This document shows positions 22,823 through 34,973 of a stretch of 64,000 bases of DNA, piece by piece. The stretch is from contig JAANDG010000104.1 in the NCBI GenBank assembly GCA_036852015.1, positions 186,001-250,000 on the forward strand, in the 5' to 3' direction. Positions within the stretch are counted from its first letter, which is position 1, and the number at the start of each line of letters is the position of its first letter. Under the pieces are notes generated by a model. The model was not told the DNA's origin. It did no database searches and saw only the letters and a list, made by a program, of their open reading frames with translations. The position numbers and the translations under genes are program-made. The DNA is from Pelodera strongyloides (taxonomy: Eukaryota; Nematoda; Chromadorea; Rhabditida; Rhabditidae).

Positions 22823-25145
22823 AAACCAATTAAACGATCAGGCTAACGAAATAATTTCGTGTCACATATTGCATTGCATGAAAGATAAAATTATGCAGCT
22901 AATTCCTAAAACGCTAGTGGCACAAAGGCGTGAAGGAGAAAATACGTTTCTCAGGCTCCATATATGCAGATCTATATATGCAGAACCAATGCATTCCGTG
23001 CTTTAGAAACTGTGCTAAATATACACAGAATCAACGGTCCGTAGTACTATAGACTATAGAAAAGTGTTGACTATAACACACTCACAATCAGTTTTAGTTC
23101 AAGCCATCTAGACCAACTACTAGGTAATAGTAAAAGGAATGAGTGTGCTGGCCCAGCAATGGAAATTATAGTAAACAGAACGAATACCCAGCGGTTGTTT
23201 ACCCCGGTTCATATCGGGGAGCTCGTTTGGCCCATAAACTCCCACATTAAACTACAGTACGAAATGCTTCGCTACCAGATTTGTTAAATGTTGTAGTTTT
23301 CCTATCGAAAAATGTGGAATAACATTGTTTATGTGGGCCTGAGCCTTTAAGGTCAAAGTAACAATATTTGTAGCTGTCGCCACGTCCTCGTTGTGCAATA
23401 TTTTCGCGCCAATTCCTCGCAGCGCTCTGCGCGTGTATCACCATTGTTTATATCGAGTATCATTTTTTCGTTTTTCGCATCACCTTTCCCGATAAACAAG
23501 AAAAAAGTCCCTTTATCATTTAAAAATAACCCGTCCTCCGCTGAAAAATAGATAAATTATAAGAACAATATCCGTTCAATCAAAGATCTGTCGGTGTGAG
23601 CAGCGACCAACCGAAAAGCACTACGTCACGACGGAAGTCAGTTTGATATAAGATATAACATCTCTTAGCGACGCGGAAGTCTCGTAACAGGGTGGTCTGC
23701 ACGTTCGTTCTCTTGGAAACAGTTACACGACCCTTGTTTTTGAACTTTTTTTGGAAAGCTGAGATTGAAATGTATGTTGATGTATACTGTGAGTACCGAT
23801 CTTTTTGTCACACTCAATTACTCAATTTTTATGGGAGGAAGTGCTGTTTCGATATGAGCGTTTTTACTTTTCTGATGAGTGATAGCTAGACAATTGCCTT
23901 CAAGTTTATGAAGGAATTTAACATTATTTTTTCCCTACTTGAAGAGAAGTCAATGAGAACAACTCACTACATGGAGGCAAAACTAGAGTGCTGAATAGCG
24001 TGTAGGATATGGTACTCTTGTTGAGGGTTCACCTCATCTCATGTCAGGCCATATTCACCAACACCCGGTATATTCTCCCAGAAGGAGCGTTATCTCAGGC
24101 TCGCGGGCTCCCTCCTTGGTCATGTTCCCACAAATCGGACAGAAGTCGCACCACTGGTTTATTTGTTTAATAATTATGTATTATGTAAACTTGTCTTGTC
24201 ACATCATTAGGGCTAGGAAAGATGAAAAACCAAATTCACAATACTTGTTGTTTGGCAACAGTGGTACGGATGAATAACGCCTATCCTTTACTGTCACTGT
24301 TGCACCATTGTTATGATCAAAGGAGAGAGAGCGAGTAGCTAACAATTGGTTATCATCAAGCGTAGTATTACGAAGCGAATCGTTGCCACGACACGGCTAC
24401 GGTAATCAAGCACGTTCTAGGCACATAATTTGTCAACCTCAAATCAGTGCCCGACTACAAGCATCAGATAAACACATTTCGTGAAACAGCTACCTTGTTG
24501 TCAGACATTTCTGGCTGAAATTTGAAATTCCATTCTTGCCGATTTCAACTGCAAAGTATGTTTTCGCATCAAGTCGAGCAAAAATTAATAGCACACCTTT
24601 CAACTAAAGTTATAACTCTGTAACCGTTTTTACTTATTTCTTGAGAAATGACATTTGTTATCTTTTGTTGTCAATGAAATACTAACGTAGAATTCCATAC
24701 TATAGCACGTTAAAAAAACACGATGAAAACCGGTGCTATGAATGCTTCGCCCATGTTTTGATAAAACAATGCTATCACAACAATAATTTTTATTTTGAGT
24801 GTTTTTATTGGATTTTTATTTTTATTGTATTTTGAGTGTTTTTATTTTACCCCCCCCCCCCATTCACTTTCCCCTCGATTAGTTACGCTTATTAGCTTAT
24901 TAGCGAATTTGCTCTCATTGTTATCACTCAACTCAGTCTCGGTAGTCCTTCAAACAAGGAAGCGCGAAATTTTGGTGAAAAGGCAAAAGTTCGACCGCAA
25001 AGCACTGCGTCACACAGACTGCTCGGCCAGAGAGCACGCTAGTCCGTCTGCTAATTTACATCTCAATTATAGTTCGAAGTTCGAGGCTACTTTGCTTTTG
25101 ACTTCCAAGTGCAAACAAGTGAATACATTTAAATGATTTAAATCA
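22823..25145. other. gene-free stretch
   Basis: No exon chain found. Short frames such as 23692-23889 and 24041-24277 lack splice sites and domain character. A run of C (24851-24861) and repeated TTTTTATTTTGAGTG words (24788-24850) are present. Confidence 0.35.
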
Positions 25146-25326
25146 TTAAAGCGAAATAACGGTAGGTTTTTGAAACGCATCGTCGCATCGTGGACAACCG
25201 AATTTATGCTAACTTGCTCCAGATTAGCTCGATCTCGTTATTCTAATTTATGGCACTTTGCATAAGGTGCATAAGAATGCTGTGTATTCAATGTGTTTCG
25301 AAAACCGGCTGGTATTTCGGTGTAAA
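25146..25326. repeat. MITE family B, copy 2
   Basis: Starts TTAAAGCGAAATAACGG and ends with the inverse (AAAACCGGCTGGTATTTCGG). It has the same internal order as the copies at 6148-6320 and 37261-37439. Intergenic. Confidence 0.75.
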
Positions 25327-26173
25327 TATTTCTTAGACTCGTTAGAAAGAACTACAACTCTGTGGGGCGAATAACTCAAAATATGTATATGGCCAAAGAA
25401 AATAAATTATCTCTTTTCAAGGTAAAGGCTAAACCCATACCGAACCCTAAGCCTAAGAACCCTACCCTAACGTGAGTTTTATGCGTTTCTGGATGTTCCC
25501 CACATGTAAAATGTGTTCCCATGGATAGTTTGTATTTTATAACTTTTAAATGCCCTCCGTTTTATTTACAATATAAGTAACAAACCGATTAAACCAGCTG
25601 TAAAACGATTAAGTTGCAACTTCGACGAAATTAATTTCGCCCGATTTAGCAGCTGTAAATGGTATTATGATGCCAGTTAAATGACTTACGAAGTGGATTT
25701 CATGATTGGGTTTACAACTTAATTATGCAGTAATAGTTACAGGATTTGCTAAACGTTGGGTGTAAGGTGTAAAGCTATCGCAATTTTTTGTGAGGAAACT
25801 GCAGTGTTAAAAAAAAACGCTTTTACGAAGCCAGCATTAAAAAAGCAGCCTTGTAACCAAAACTAAAGAGACAGCCTTATTATTATTGTTATTGCCGGTG
25901 ATATATTGCCTTCCAATAGTCATTTTCATTTCCCAAAACCATCCCTCATTTTAATAAAAATAACTTTTAAACAGCCAATAAATAGAAAGGGGGTCTCCTA
26001 TCTATCACTGTTTTGCTTGTTTTTCCCTTTAACCAATGCTTATCACATATCAACAGATAGCGCTGCGTATCACACGCCTTGCGTATATATTTTCTTGCGT
26101 GCAGCACCAATCATTTATTTTTATTTTGCGGTTGAGGTCAAAGAGTGGTACGCGCTTGCGAGAGATAGAACTC

Positions 26174-26231
<58 letters not shown>

Positions 26232-28234
26232 ATATCTGAAGAGCACGTAAAGTGAGTAAAATCATACACGTAAAGTGCGCAAACAACCCAGTAAATGCGC
26301 TCTGCGGTGCAAATTTATTCTCCCGTTATTTAGCGGAGAGGTGAACCACTTGAAACACCGATCAGCGGTACCACCATGAAAGTGGTGAAAACAGGAGCGA
26401 AAATTGGTCCTGTTTTGATTGCTCTCGCTTTGGTTGTTTGAACTCGGGTTGGAGAATTGAGACGAAAGATGTTGTTGACAAAGTCGGAGATAATTTATTT
26501 GCTACTTTATTCAAGGCAACTTTATTCGCGGTACTCATGGTATAAGAATAAGGGATTATTGGTACGGTATCCAAAGGGTCGGATTGGGGAGAGGGTAAGC
26601 TTTTAAATCGTCAACTGGTCACCACATGGTCACCAAATGGTTCGGTGAAAACCATTTGGTGATCTGGGGCTTGGGCAATTAATCTGTTTTCCTGTGTATT
26701 CTAGCGTGTGTGCACACTGCACATGCTGAAAGTATTATTTTAGGAAATTAGTCTCAAATTTCTCCCATGGAAAGGATAACTGATAAATGTGCTAGAGAAA
26801 ATTTGTTTTCTTAAGCAAATCCACTGCATATGTATTCGCAAGATAAAAGCACAATCACGGTGAATTGCACATTTTCATTCGTTTCAGAAAGCAATACCGT
26901 GGTGTACTTTCAATTAACCGGGCTTAAATTCAATTACCCTTGAAAATGGCAATTTCCTGGGTCCTCCTCTGCTAACAATAAGATCCTTGATGTCTAAAAA
27001 ATCTCTCTTTTTCAGGGTTGCCTCGTTCGGAATGATCATTTTTCTCCAATTTCTAGTGCTCTTTCCCCACGTGTGTTTGTTTGAAAAAAATAGTTCCTCG
27101 TATGCGCCTGTTGAAAAATTTCAACTAAATACCAGTGGGATATGCTGAACGGCAAAGTTAACGTGACTTTTTGGTGTGAGAGAATATTAGCAACGAGGGA
27201 GGAAATTTTGACGGGCGAGTCAACGTTTCAACGATCGCATGTAAGGGGATAGCGCCGCACACCAAGGGCGGCGAAAGACAACGCGGCTAAAACATGGCAC
27301 ACCTATGGCGCCACAGCTGTTCATATCGTTCGCCCCCGCGTACGCCCCGCACTGACAGGTCTTCTTCTTCGCGGCGGCATAGCGAATGTTTTATTCATGT
27401 ATCATTGCCAATTCAAAATCAAAGACGACGCTAAAGCGAACGAACTTTTCGAAGCGAACTAAAAAGCGAATTTTCCCAGGCTTCCATGTTTGTTCAGCTA
27501 CTTGTGCGAAAACACTGCGATGATCACTAGGTAGGAAACAATGATAAGGAGTAGATAAGAGTCTGGAGAGCGATCAACACTTGACTGCTACCAGGCCAAC
27601 TTTGAATCCATGCAACATTTTTAAATTAAATTTGTGGAGGAATATCATGAGCGCCTTCCCTATGGAAATTGTTATTAGTTTAAATTCCTAATTCGAGGGC
27701 AAATATGGTTGTAACCTAACTGAACTGCTATACAAAAAGCTACAGCTCATTGTCTGTCAACCAAGGAAACAGACTCATTGTATCACTATGTCTGAATAGC
27801 TGCATACCCACGCTGCAAAACCAAGTTACCAAGGTCGTATTTGGCATTTGGCAACTCTCGTTCTGTAACAAACAACTTGTTTATCCCATACCTTCGGCTA
27901 CTGGTATAAGGTTCATTTTCAAGGGCGTTCATTGCAAAATGCAGCACATTCGGATCGGCGATAAGACATATATCGTCTGTCATAATCTATTGCGTCTATT
28001 GGGGAATTAGTGAAGACTTTGTTTACCAATACATCTCCCAATAAATATCCCGATAAATTTCAAGAACTATAATCTACTATGGGGTTTGGATATTTTATTA
28101 TTATCTTTAGTGTTGTCAAGGTGCTGTCGGCAGCACCGTTTTCCACTACAGTGTAAGGTGTAAGGTTTGATAATAGGTCATTCACAGGAAAGCGAAATAA
28201 TTGAAAAACAGTCGTTGCTTTTTACCGAAAAATC
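25327..28234. other. gene-free stretch with simple repeats
   Basis: Contains CCCTAAGCCTAAG-like words at 25443-25470, a long CT microsatellite, and a GGTCACC-type palindromic repeat at 26610-26670. A GC-richer patch at 27240-27370 has no open exon structure. The open frames at 25906-26286 are read through the microsatellite. I see no gene. Confidence 0.35.
26172..26228. repeat. (CT)n microsatellite
   Basis: Almost pure CT dinucleotides, with single interruptions near the left end. Confidence 0.9.
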
Positions 28235-28471
28235 ATGGTGGATCCAAAAAAAGAGCGGAACGTGCGCGAAAAGTACGCCATGGTTGTGCCACAAGTGCGC
28301 CAACTTAAATTGTCGACAGAGCGACCGTTTTTTCCAGAGATTTTTTTCATATTGATCAATGTGCTAGATTGTCTTATGAAAATTAACCTCGGGAGTACAT
28401 ACCCTTTAAAGACGTTGGTCAATGAGCAATTGACTAATTATCTGGGAAGTAAACAACATACATTTTCTTGA
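28235..28471 (+). CDS. possible small single-exon protein
   Basis: An open frame of 78 codons begins MVDPKKERNVREKYAMVVPQ and continues VRQLKLSTERPFFPEIFFIL. The first 35 residues have a balanced charged composition unlike neighbouring chance frames; the rest is hydrophobic and less convincing. No splice sites are required. There is no recognised domain, and a chance frame cannot be excluded. Confidence 0.3.
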   Translation: MVDPKKERNVREKYAMVVPQVRQLKLSTERPFFPEIFFILINVLDCLMKINLGSTYPLKTLVNEQLTNYLGSKQHTFS

Positions 28472-29448
28472 CTTCCCGCCCCTTTGCGGGTGAAAAATGG
28501 GTTTTCCAAAGAGAGCTAATAGTGAGAGAGTGGAGGGGGCAGACGTACAGAGTGATCCTATATAACCCACCTCTCTATTGGAAATTTTCATGAAGGGAAT
28601 GCCCCTCTTTTATCTATTCTGACTTTTTCGTCTAGGCATCCCTGCTCCTTTTGTTTAGCATTAGCTTTATTTTATTTTATATCTTACTAGTGTTATCATC
28701 AATTGCAAGAACTGCATTCGCACCTATAGCTTTACGCCAATGTCTTTTGTAGTATTAGAGGCAGAAGCCAATGGCATGCAACAGTCTTTGAAGTTCTACA
28801 CTCAGACTTATTGTTAGTAACATAGTCAAATAAAATAAAGCGTTATATTGAAGCACAGTAAAGTGCATGATACACAGTTGCTATGATTAGGTTCACTTAT
28901 TTCCCAGCACTTATTTAATCATTACTTTGAGCTGATGCTTGTGGCTGAGCCGTTGAAAATCTGAGGTAGTTAAAGAATTAAAGATGGTACGACAGTAACT
29001 CGGTGTCACGTACACCTTAGAATATTTTATGCTTGTAAAGATATATGGATCGACTAAGTAAAAAGTGTATGTATCTTGGATCTTACTCTCTTCGCCCTTT
29101 ATTTGTTTCTTTTTTTTGTGCACAGCAAAACGAGACGTGCCACTGTTTTCTTGCGGGTTTCTCCGTGCTTTTCCTTCCAGTATATCAAACAATTGTGTGA
29201 CCCCCAACATCATTTCGCCTGTTATTCTAAATAAAATATAATTAATAAGAATATTGCATGTTATTACCTACATCAAGGTTTTTATGCTTCTTCCTTGCGA
29301 TTTTATTATATTTTGGAGCTTTTTTTATAGTTCAGTCAGCTTTTGTATACGTGCAATGCGAAAGGTTATAGATATACACCCCTACTGTATTTTCCAAGTT
29401 TACCTGCGTTTTTCCAAATTTCATATGCCTGTATGCTAATTTCCTCTT
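28472..29448. other. gene-free stretch
   Basis: AT-rich. Overlapping minus frames at 28406-28591 and 28911-29213 lack coding character. I see nothing firm. Confidence 0.35.
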
Positions 29449-29551
29449 ATGCTAAACGATCTATGCAAATTGAATGCTAAGCGTGTTATCTTTGTGGAAT
29501 ACTTGAAATATCTTGACAACATAACGGTTGAAGATGCTCACCTCCTATTTG
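29449..29551 (+). pseudogene. isolated exon resembling the F-box C-terminal region
   Basis: Reads MLNDLCKLNAKRVIFVEYLK, then YLDNITVEDAHLLF, and ends at a good donor (TTTG|GTAAGT). The hydrophobic/charged pattern resembles the leucine-rich C-terminal units of the F-box-like gene at 15968-21560 (compare VRQVEHIELVEVVEKTN). An in-frame stop lies just upstream of the ATG, and no partner exon was found on either side. It is probably a fragment of a related gene. Confidence 0.4.
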
Positions 29552-30316
29552 GTAAGTTAAAAAATAATTTGAAGAGTTTAACGCAAATTGTGGTGGATTA
29601 ATAAAAAGAAACTTCCTCACACATTCAGCTTTTAGAGTAACAGTAAGGATAATATTGTTGGTAATAAATATAAAGATTCGTGCTTCCGATTTACATTATA
29701 ATGAATAGTTATGCATTTGATTTAGAGTTGAGTGGTTTATTTTTGGTCCCGGTCTGATTTTCCATTTTTGCCCTGATCTCGTGATTAACACGTAAAAATC
29801 TGTATTCTACTGAATTTTTAATTCAATTTCCAATTCGTGCTCGCATAATATATATTAACTGTCGAGTGTACACCATAAATATAATTATATTTTTCAATTT
29901 CCCCCACTGTACCATATTGTGCTCCTAATTGCTTTTCCTTAATTAAATGAGCGGAAGTAGGTGTATATTATATATTTACCTGTAAAAATACGAAGATCGA
30001 ACTAGGAGGCACGTGTTTGATTGGCTAGAATCTAGTCTTGATTTTGTTAGTCTGTTGAAGCCTCTGTCTAATTAACTTTTAATGGTAACTAACTTATTAT
30101 GACTTTTTTCATCAATTTTGATGTTATCAACTATTCCAAATATAACTTTTTTCCCCTTAACATACAGTACATTATCAACCGGCAATTTCATCTCCCGAAT
30201 CTTATATTATGAACCTGATTTATTGTTTGTATATTGATTATTGATTGGTTGACAACACATAACATAATAACAATCTATATTTACAGAAAAGACAATTCTC
30301 AACTACTTCTATCAGA
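29552..30316. other. upstream region of the first globin gene
   Basis: AT-rich DNA with no exon-like segment. A TTTACAG at about 30281-30287, 29 bp before the globin start codon, is a probable trans-splice or 5' UTR acceptor. Confidence 0.4.
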
Positions 30317-31695
30317 ATGACTGCCGAACAGAAGAAACTTTGCGTTGACTCGATCAACAAGATCATGGTCGGAATTGAGGAGAACAACGTGCAGAACGGA
30401 CGCGACTTCTACAAATAGTGCGTTTCTTGCTTTTTGTCTCCCTGTGCCTGTACGGCGCCCAAAATTGGGCCAAATCAGCGCCGATTGATGGCCGGATAGC
30501 CCAACGCGTGCAGTCGTTTATATACCTTTGTTTTGCACGCTGCCATCATTGCGCGCGTTGGAGTTTATCTTTATTATAATAATAATATGAACATTCAGTT
30601 TCTTCACCAACTTCCCCGATCTCCGTGTCTACTTCAAGGGAGCCGAGAAATTCACCGCCGACGACGTGCAGAAGAGTGAGAGGTGCGTCGGCGAGAGTCG
30701 AACTTTTGTTGTTCGCGTGGTAGACAAATGACTTAGCCGCTAGGCCACCATCAGACAATGAAACTAGTGTGAGTATGACGCGAGGTAGTACTTGGTCAAA
30801 TTGAATGAATTAAATTAAATGTTCATATTTCCAGATTTGCCAAGCAGGGCCAGCGAATTCTTCTCGCCGTCCACGTTTGCGCCAACACATGGAGCAACCC
30901 CGAAGTGTTCAAGGGATATGCACGCGAGACGGTTAACAGACATCGTCAATTCAAGATGACCCCTGACCTCTGGCTGGTAAGTCGCGTTTCGCTCACCACT
31001 GGCACGCGCCTCGCTCACACTTCTTATCGCGCGGCGCATGCGAGACGGTTAACAGACATCGTCAATTCAAGATGACCCCTGACCTCTGGCTGGTAACGCG
31101 TTTGGCTCACCACTGGCACGCGCCTCGCTCACACTTCTTATCGCGCGGCGCATGCGAGACGGTTAACAGACATCGTCAATTCAAGATGACCCCTGACCTC
31201 TGGCTGGTAACGCGTTTGGCCCACAATTGGCGCGCGCCTCGCGCACACTTCCTATTGCGCGACGTGCGCGAATTATAGCGTTGACTATTATGAAACTAAT
31301 CGGTGCTTTACAGGCCTTCTGGACCGTCTGGGTTGGATTCATGGAGTCTAAGATCGGAACAATGGACCAAGCCACCAAGGATGCCTGGGCACAAATGGGC
31401 AAGGTTTGTACTTTTTTGTTTTGGTGTTTATTAATGGGCAATGATAATTAGTGTAATTCACATGCCTGTTAGGCAATAGACTCATTGAATGTCGTTTAAT
31501 TTGTACTGAGTGTATGAAGTGAGTGTGGTCACGATTTTTATTGGGGCGTTGCTCAAAACAGTGTTTTGGCCGGTCTACTACTGTGGGCTATTTCAACTAT
31601 TTTCTTAATTCTTCATATTTATTTCATTATCGTTTCAGGAATGGAACGCTGAATGCCAAGCACACTTGAAAAACACTGGATTGCCTCATTGCTAA
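30317..31695 (+). CDS. glb-1: GLB-1-type globin (copy 1)
   Basis: Five exons (30317-30417, 30599-30682, 30835-30976, 31314-31403, 31639-31695) join in phase to 157 residues, MTAEQKKLCV to NTGLPHC. This is the standard length of a cytoplasmic nematode globin. Hallmarks: helix C and CD1 Phe in FFTNFPDLRVYFKG, the E helix KSERFAKQGQRILLAVH with a Gln at the distal E7 position, the proximal His of helix F in ETVNRHRQFK, and the GH region FWTVWVGF. It closely resembles C. elegans GLB-1, a haem protein thought to bind and store oxygen in body-wall muscle and other tissues. The end of exon 3 and the following intron are repeated twice more (30926-31275). A tRNA-like relic sits at the donor of exon 2. 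A paralogue follows at 34974. Confidence 0.93.
30684..30756 (-). pseudogene. degenerate tRNA-like sequence in globin intron 2
   Basis: On minus it reads with a D-arm GGTGGCCTAGCGGCTAAGTCA, an anticodon-arm-like TTTGTCTACCACGCGAA (loop CTACCAC, anticodon ACC) and a T-loop GTTCGACT. The T-stem (AAAAG/CTCGC) and the acceptor (5' end TCTGATG against CGACGCA) are badly paired. It is therefore a decayed tRNA rather than a gene. Its 3' end coincides with the start of intron 2 (donor AG|GTGCGT). Confidence 0.45.
30926..31275 (+). repeat. triplicated exon/intron junction in the globin gene
   Basis: Three successive units start at 30926, 31042 and 31156 (spacing 116 and 114 bp). Each has the last 51 bp of exon 3 (encoding ETVNRHRQFKMTPDLWL) plus about 63 bp of intron 3. 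Unit 1 ends exon 3 with a strong donor (CTG|GTAAGT); units 2 and 3 have CTG|GTAACG. The coding parts of all three copies read the same, while the intronic part of unit 3 has diverged. The extra copies lack a good acceptor, so they should be spliced out as intron, but they are decoy donors. Confidence 0.9.
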
Positions 31696-34600
31696 ACTTT
31701 GGAAAAAAAAAATAATAATCTATGAATTGATGTATTTTACTTTCCTTATGCTTATGTGTAACATTATATAGACGTTTGCCATTTGAGATTCTCTATCGCT
31801 AGATTAGCCAAAACAATAGTATGGTCACATTTTTGTATTAAATTGTCGAAGAGTCTACGGCCCTCTTTTCTAAAAATACTTTTATGCTTCATTTTAAGCA
31901 TTTATCCCTTACACTCAAAGATCTTTACCGAGCATTCGAGTATTATAAACGATTGTCTTATTTTCTTTTTTACTTTACCTTTTCTTTCTGTAAGTACACG
32001 GAATTTTCAATAAAATCCTACAAAAATTTGAATTTTTTTATTGGTGTGGATTGTATGTAAAAATACGAAGCAGAAGCAAGCGCAAACCTGTAACTTCACA
32101 GAAAAACGAAATAATTGCCATATGGTGACTTGTTGATGACGGTTTTCGAAAATTGGTCACGGTATGGTTACGAAGTGGTCACCAAAATAACCAGGAAACC
32201 GACACCAAATGGTTCCTCCGTTTTCTATGATCAACTGGTTTCCTAATCCTAACTCAATGCACGTAATGATAATGATACTCTCGTAAACCGGCCATAAAAG
32301 ACAACGCCGTGAAACATTATCTTTTTGAAGTTAGTTATTTCCATGTTTATTAGTCTACCTACGCTAATGCACTAACAAGAGGAGTGGTGCTTGAATTGAG
32401 AGATTTTTTAAATAATGAGGACTTTTTTTGTGAACTGCAGAAGTAGTAGTAGTGCAGTAGTAATTAAAAGTGTAGTAAGTAAAATAAGTTAGTGATTTTT
32501 CACTTGATTGTGTTCATTGTGTGTTATATTTCCAAATAATGAATTTTTCCCTCACAAACCACGTGACATACCACTTTATTCTCGTTTCAGGAAGTTTAAG
32601 TTAAACGGGACAACTGTTTAGTGCAAATTTTGATTTCCAACATGCGGTTGCCGTGTCTATTTTTGTTTGTAACCTGATCCGTTGTATGAATTTAAAGATA
32701 CGATAAACAATATATCCTGAAAGATGAGACTTATCAGAGGGAGGAAGAGGAAGTACGTTCATATATACGTTCATATTTATCTTTTCAACTGATATACATA
32801 TGTACTATGCTATGGGTGTACATGTGCGACATGGGTGTCTATCTTGGTTAGAAACGATGTAGAAACAAGCACAGGCACCAATTGTTAATTCCGTTATCTT
32901 AGAATATGCAAGCTGTCATCTTACCAAAAAATTAACGTGTATATGCACTTATACCTGGGATCTTTGTATGTATTGTATAATAATTATACAATGTATGCCT
33001 CCAGTGCCAGTAAGTACACTCTACTTCAAAATTTTCTCTCAAAAAATGATCTAAACGTTCTTTAGTGAAAAATATTTTTGACAGCAAAGTTTGGAGAAAG
33101 AAAGGTGATATTACAACGAGAATTTTCCCCTACACTCTTTTTATGACAGGAAGTGTCCAGTGGGTTGTTGTTGTAAAATGTGAAAATTGGCGTGCAAGTA
33201 GCAACGTTACAAACGTTACAGCGCCGTAACCTTGCCGCTTGCACGCCGTAACGAGGTAATGTGGCCGCTTGCACGTCATAAAGTTGCCGCTTGTACGCCG
33301 TTCTTACAACATTTCGCCTCGCGCTTTTCGCGTGCAAGCGGAGTGATATTTCCATTCCGCTTGCGTTTTTCACGCCACCACGTTGCCAAATGGACTTTGC
33401 GCGTCGTAATGCCTTCAAGCGCACCATATCTAGGCATTGGTAGAGTACGCGGGGTAATGAGCTAATGAGCTACAGGTAGCAACTGTAACTGGGATGAATT
33501 AGCTTCTGGTGTTTGTTTTTGCAGCCACGGGACTCATGATTGGAGAAACATGAGGGAGTCACTGAAACCACATGAATTATAAATAGAAACCCATTTGGAG
33601 ACCGGTCGCCGACCATTAGGCGACTTGGACACAATTTGGTGGCTAGTTGCCGACAAATTTATTGAAAAATTAGGCAACAATTGGTCATAAAATGGTTCTC
33701 TCTTTTTCATGTTTGACTAGGCAATCTTCCTCTGGTTTAGTGACGATGGTCATTGTGCAAAATTTCCAGCGTTTTGCAAAACCAACAACAACTGTTTTCC
33801 TCTTTGGTAAACATTTTTCGTAAACAAGAAACGACTGGCATCGCTTAAACTGCAATGTAAAGTAATTGATGACCAAATGTAAACGAAAGGAAGACATAGC
33901 AAGAGACCAAACACGTCCAGTTCATATAAAAGAAACGCTCAGTAAACAGGAAAACAGTTTATTGACAATTTTGTTTATCCGCCACGCGTTACCTTGCAAC
34001 TTTATTATATCTAACAGGTCGTAGCATTCAAATTACCAAGCCTACCGTACTGCGATGTTTACATTTGCCTGCATTACATAGTTCACAGTTATCGCACGAC
34101 CAGACGGCTATCGCCGCCTGATGCAACTTTCCAGATGCTTCAAAGCCTGACAAAACGGGCACACTTATATGAAACCTCGGAAGCCCATTGCCTATAATTA
34201 ATGTAATGAGACTTATGTCGCTTATTTTGGAGTTGCGAACCGTTGCACTGCTTATACGAAATCCGTGAAACGTAGTATGGTTTTCGTTTCCTATCTGACG
34301 ACAAATAAACTCTTCTCCTTTATAACGATAAGAATAAGATAAGAGTTTTGTCATAAACCAAAAACCTCAAGTATAAGAGTCCTTCAAATGGGGGTAGTAA
34401 CTAGTAACTACTGGCTACTGTAGCTAGTACCTGCAAGATAAACCATATGAAACGTTTATTTCGCCACTGACAAAATGTTTACTATTGTGATTTTGGAGTG
34501 TCGTGGCAAAACTGACCTAGGCACTTGTTGTTTACTGGTTACAAAATTTTAGTTATCAATCCACGGAAATGAATGATTTGTTTACGTGGTTAACCGGGCG

Positions 34601-34973
34601 GGTATATAAATAGGTTGAGGAAGAAATTGACTGACATTGACAATTTTCAGTGCATGGATAGTGTAGATTATATCTTTTGTTTCATATTTTAATTCATGTT
34701 TTAGTTCGTATATAAAAACATATATTATCAAATATACTGTAGCAATACATTTATATGCTGTCTGTTTTTTTTCTTGGACACCTGGTTTCTCTACGGTTTA
34801 ACACAAAAAAAAATTTCCTCTGGGTATTTGCATATAATAATCCATAAGAGTGCAGTTTTCCAGTATATGTTAAACCGGGTGTTATACCGCTTTACTGATG
34901 TGCGATGTTGCCGCGCGCAAGCGTTGCGCGAGAACGCCTTACGTTTTATGTACCAGTTCACTTCAGCGTGAAA
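31696..34973. other. region between the two globin genes
   Basis: No exon chain seen. It holds GGTCACC/CCAAATGG palindromic repeats at 32120-32235 and 33590-33720. A cluster of GCCGCTTGCACGCCGTAACG-like words in both orientations lies at 33190-33420, a degenerate repeat that also appears near 35478-35510. Open frames across that cluster on both strands are artefacts. The right end carries CACTTCAG just before the second globin start, a probable trans-splice acceptor. Confidence 0.45.

Noticed and set aside
25435..25475. Interstitial telomere-like sequence
   Set aside because: CCCTAAGCCTAAG words occur but not as consecutive TTAGGC units; too short and impure.
25906..26286. Open frames of over 70 codons on both strands
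   Set aside because: They run through the (CT)n microsatellite and encode Leu-Ser or Arg-Glu repeats.
33062..33465. Long open frames on both strands
   Set aside because: They follow a cluster of GCCGCTTGCACGCCGTAACG-like repeats and have no independent coding evidence.
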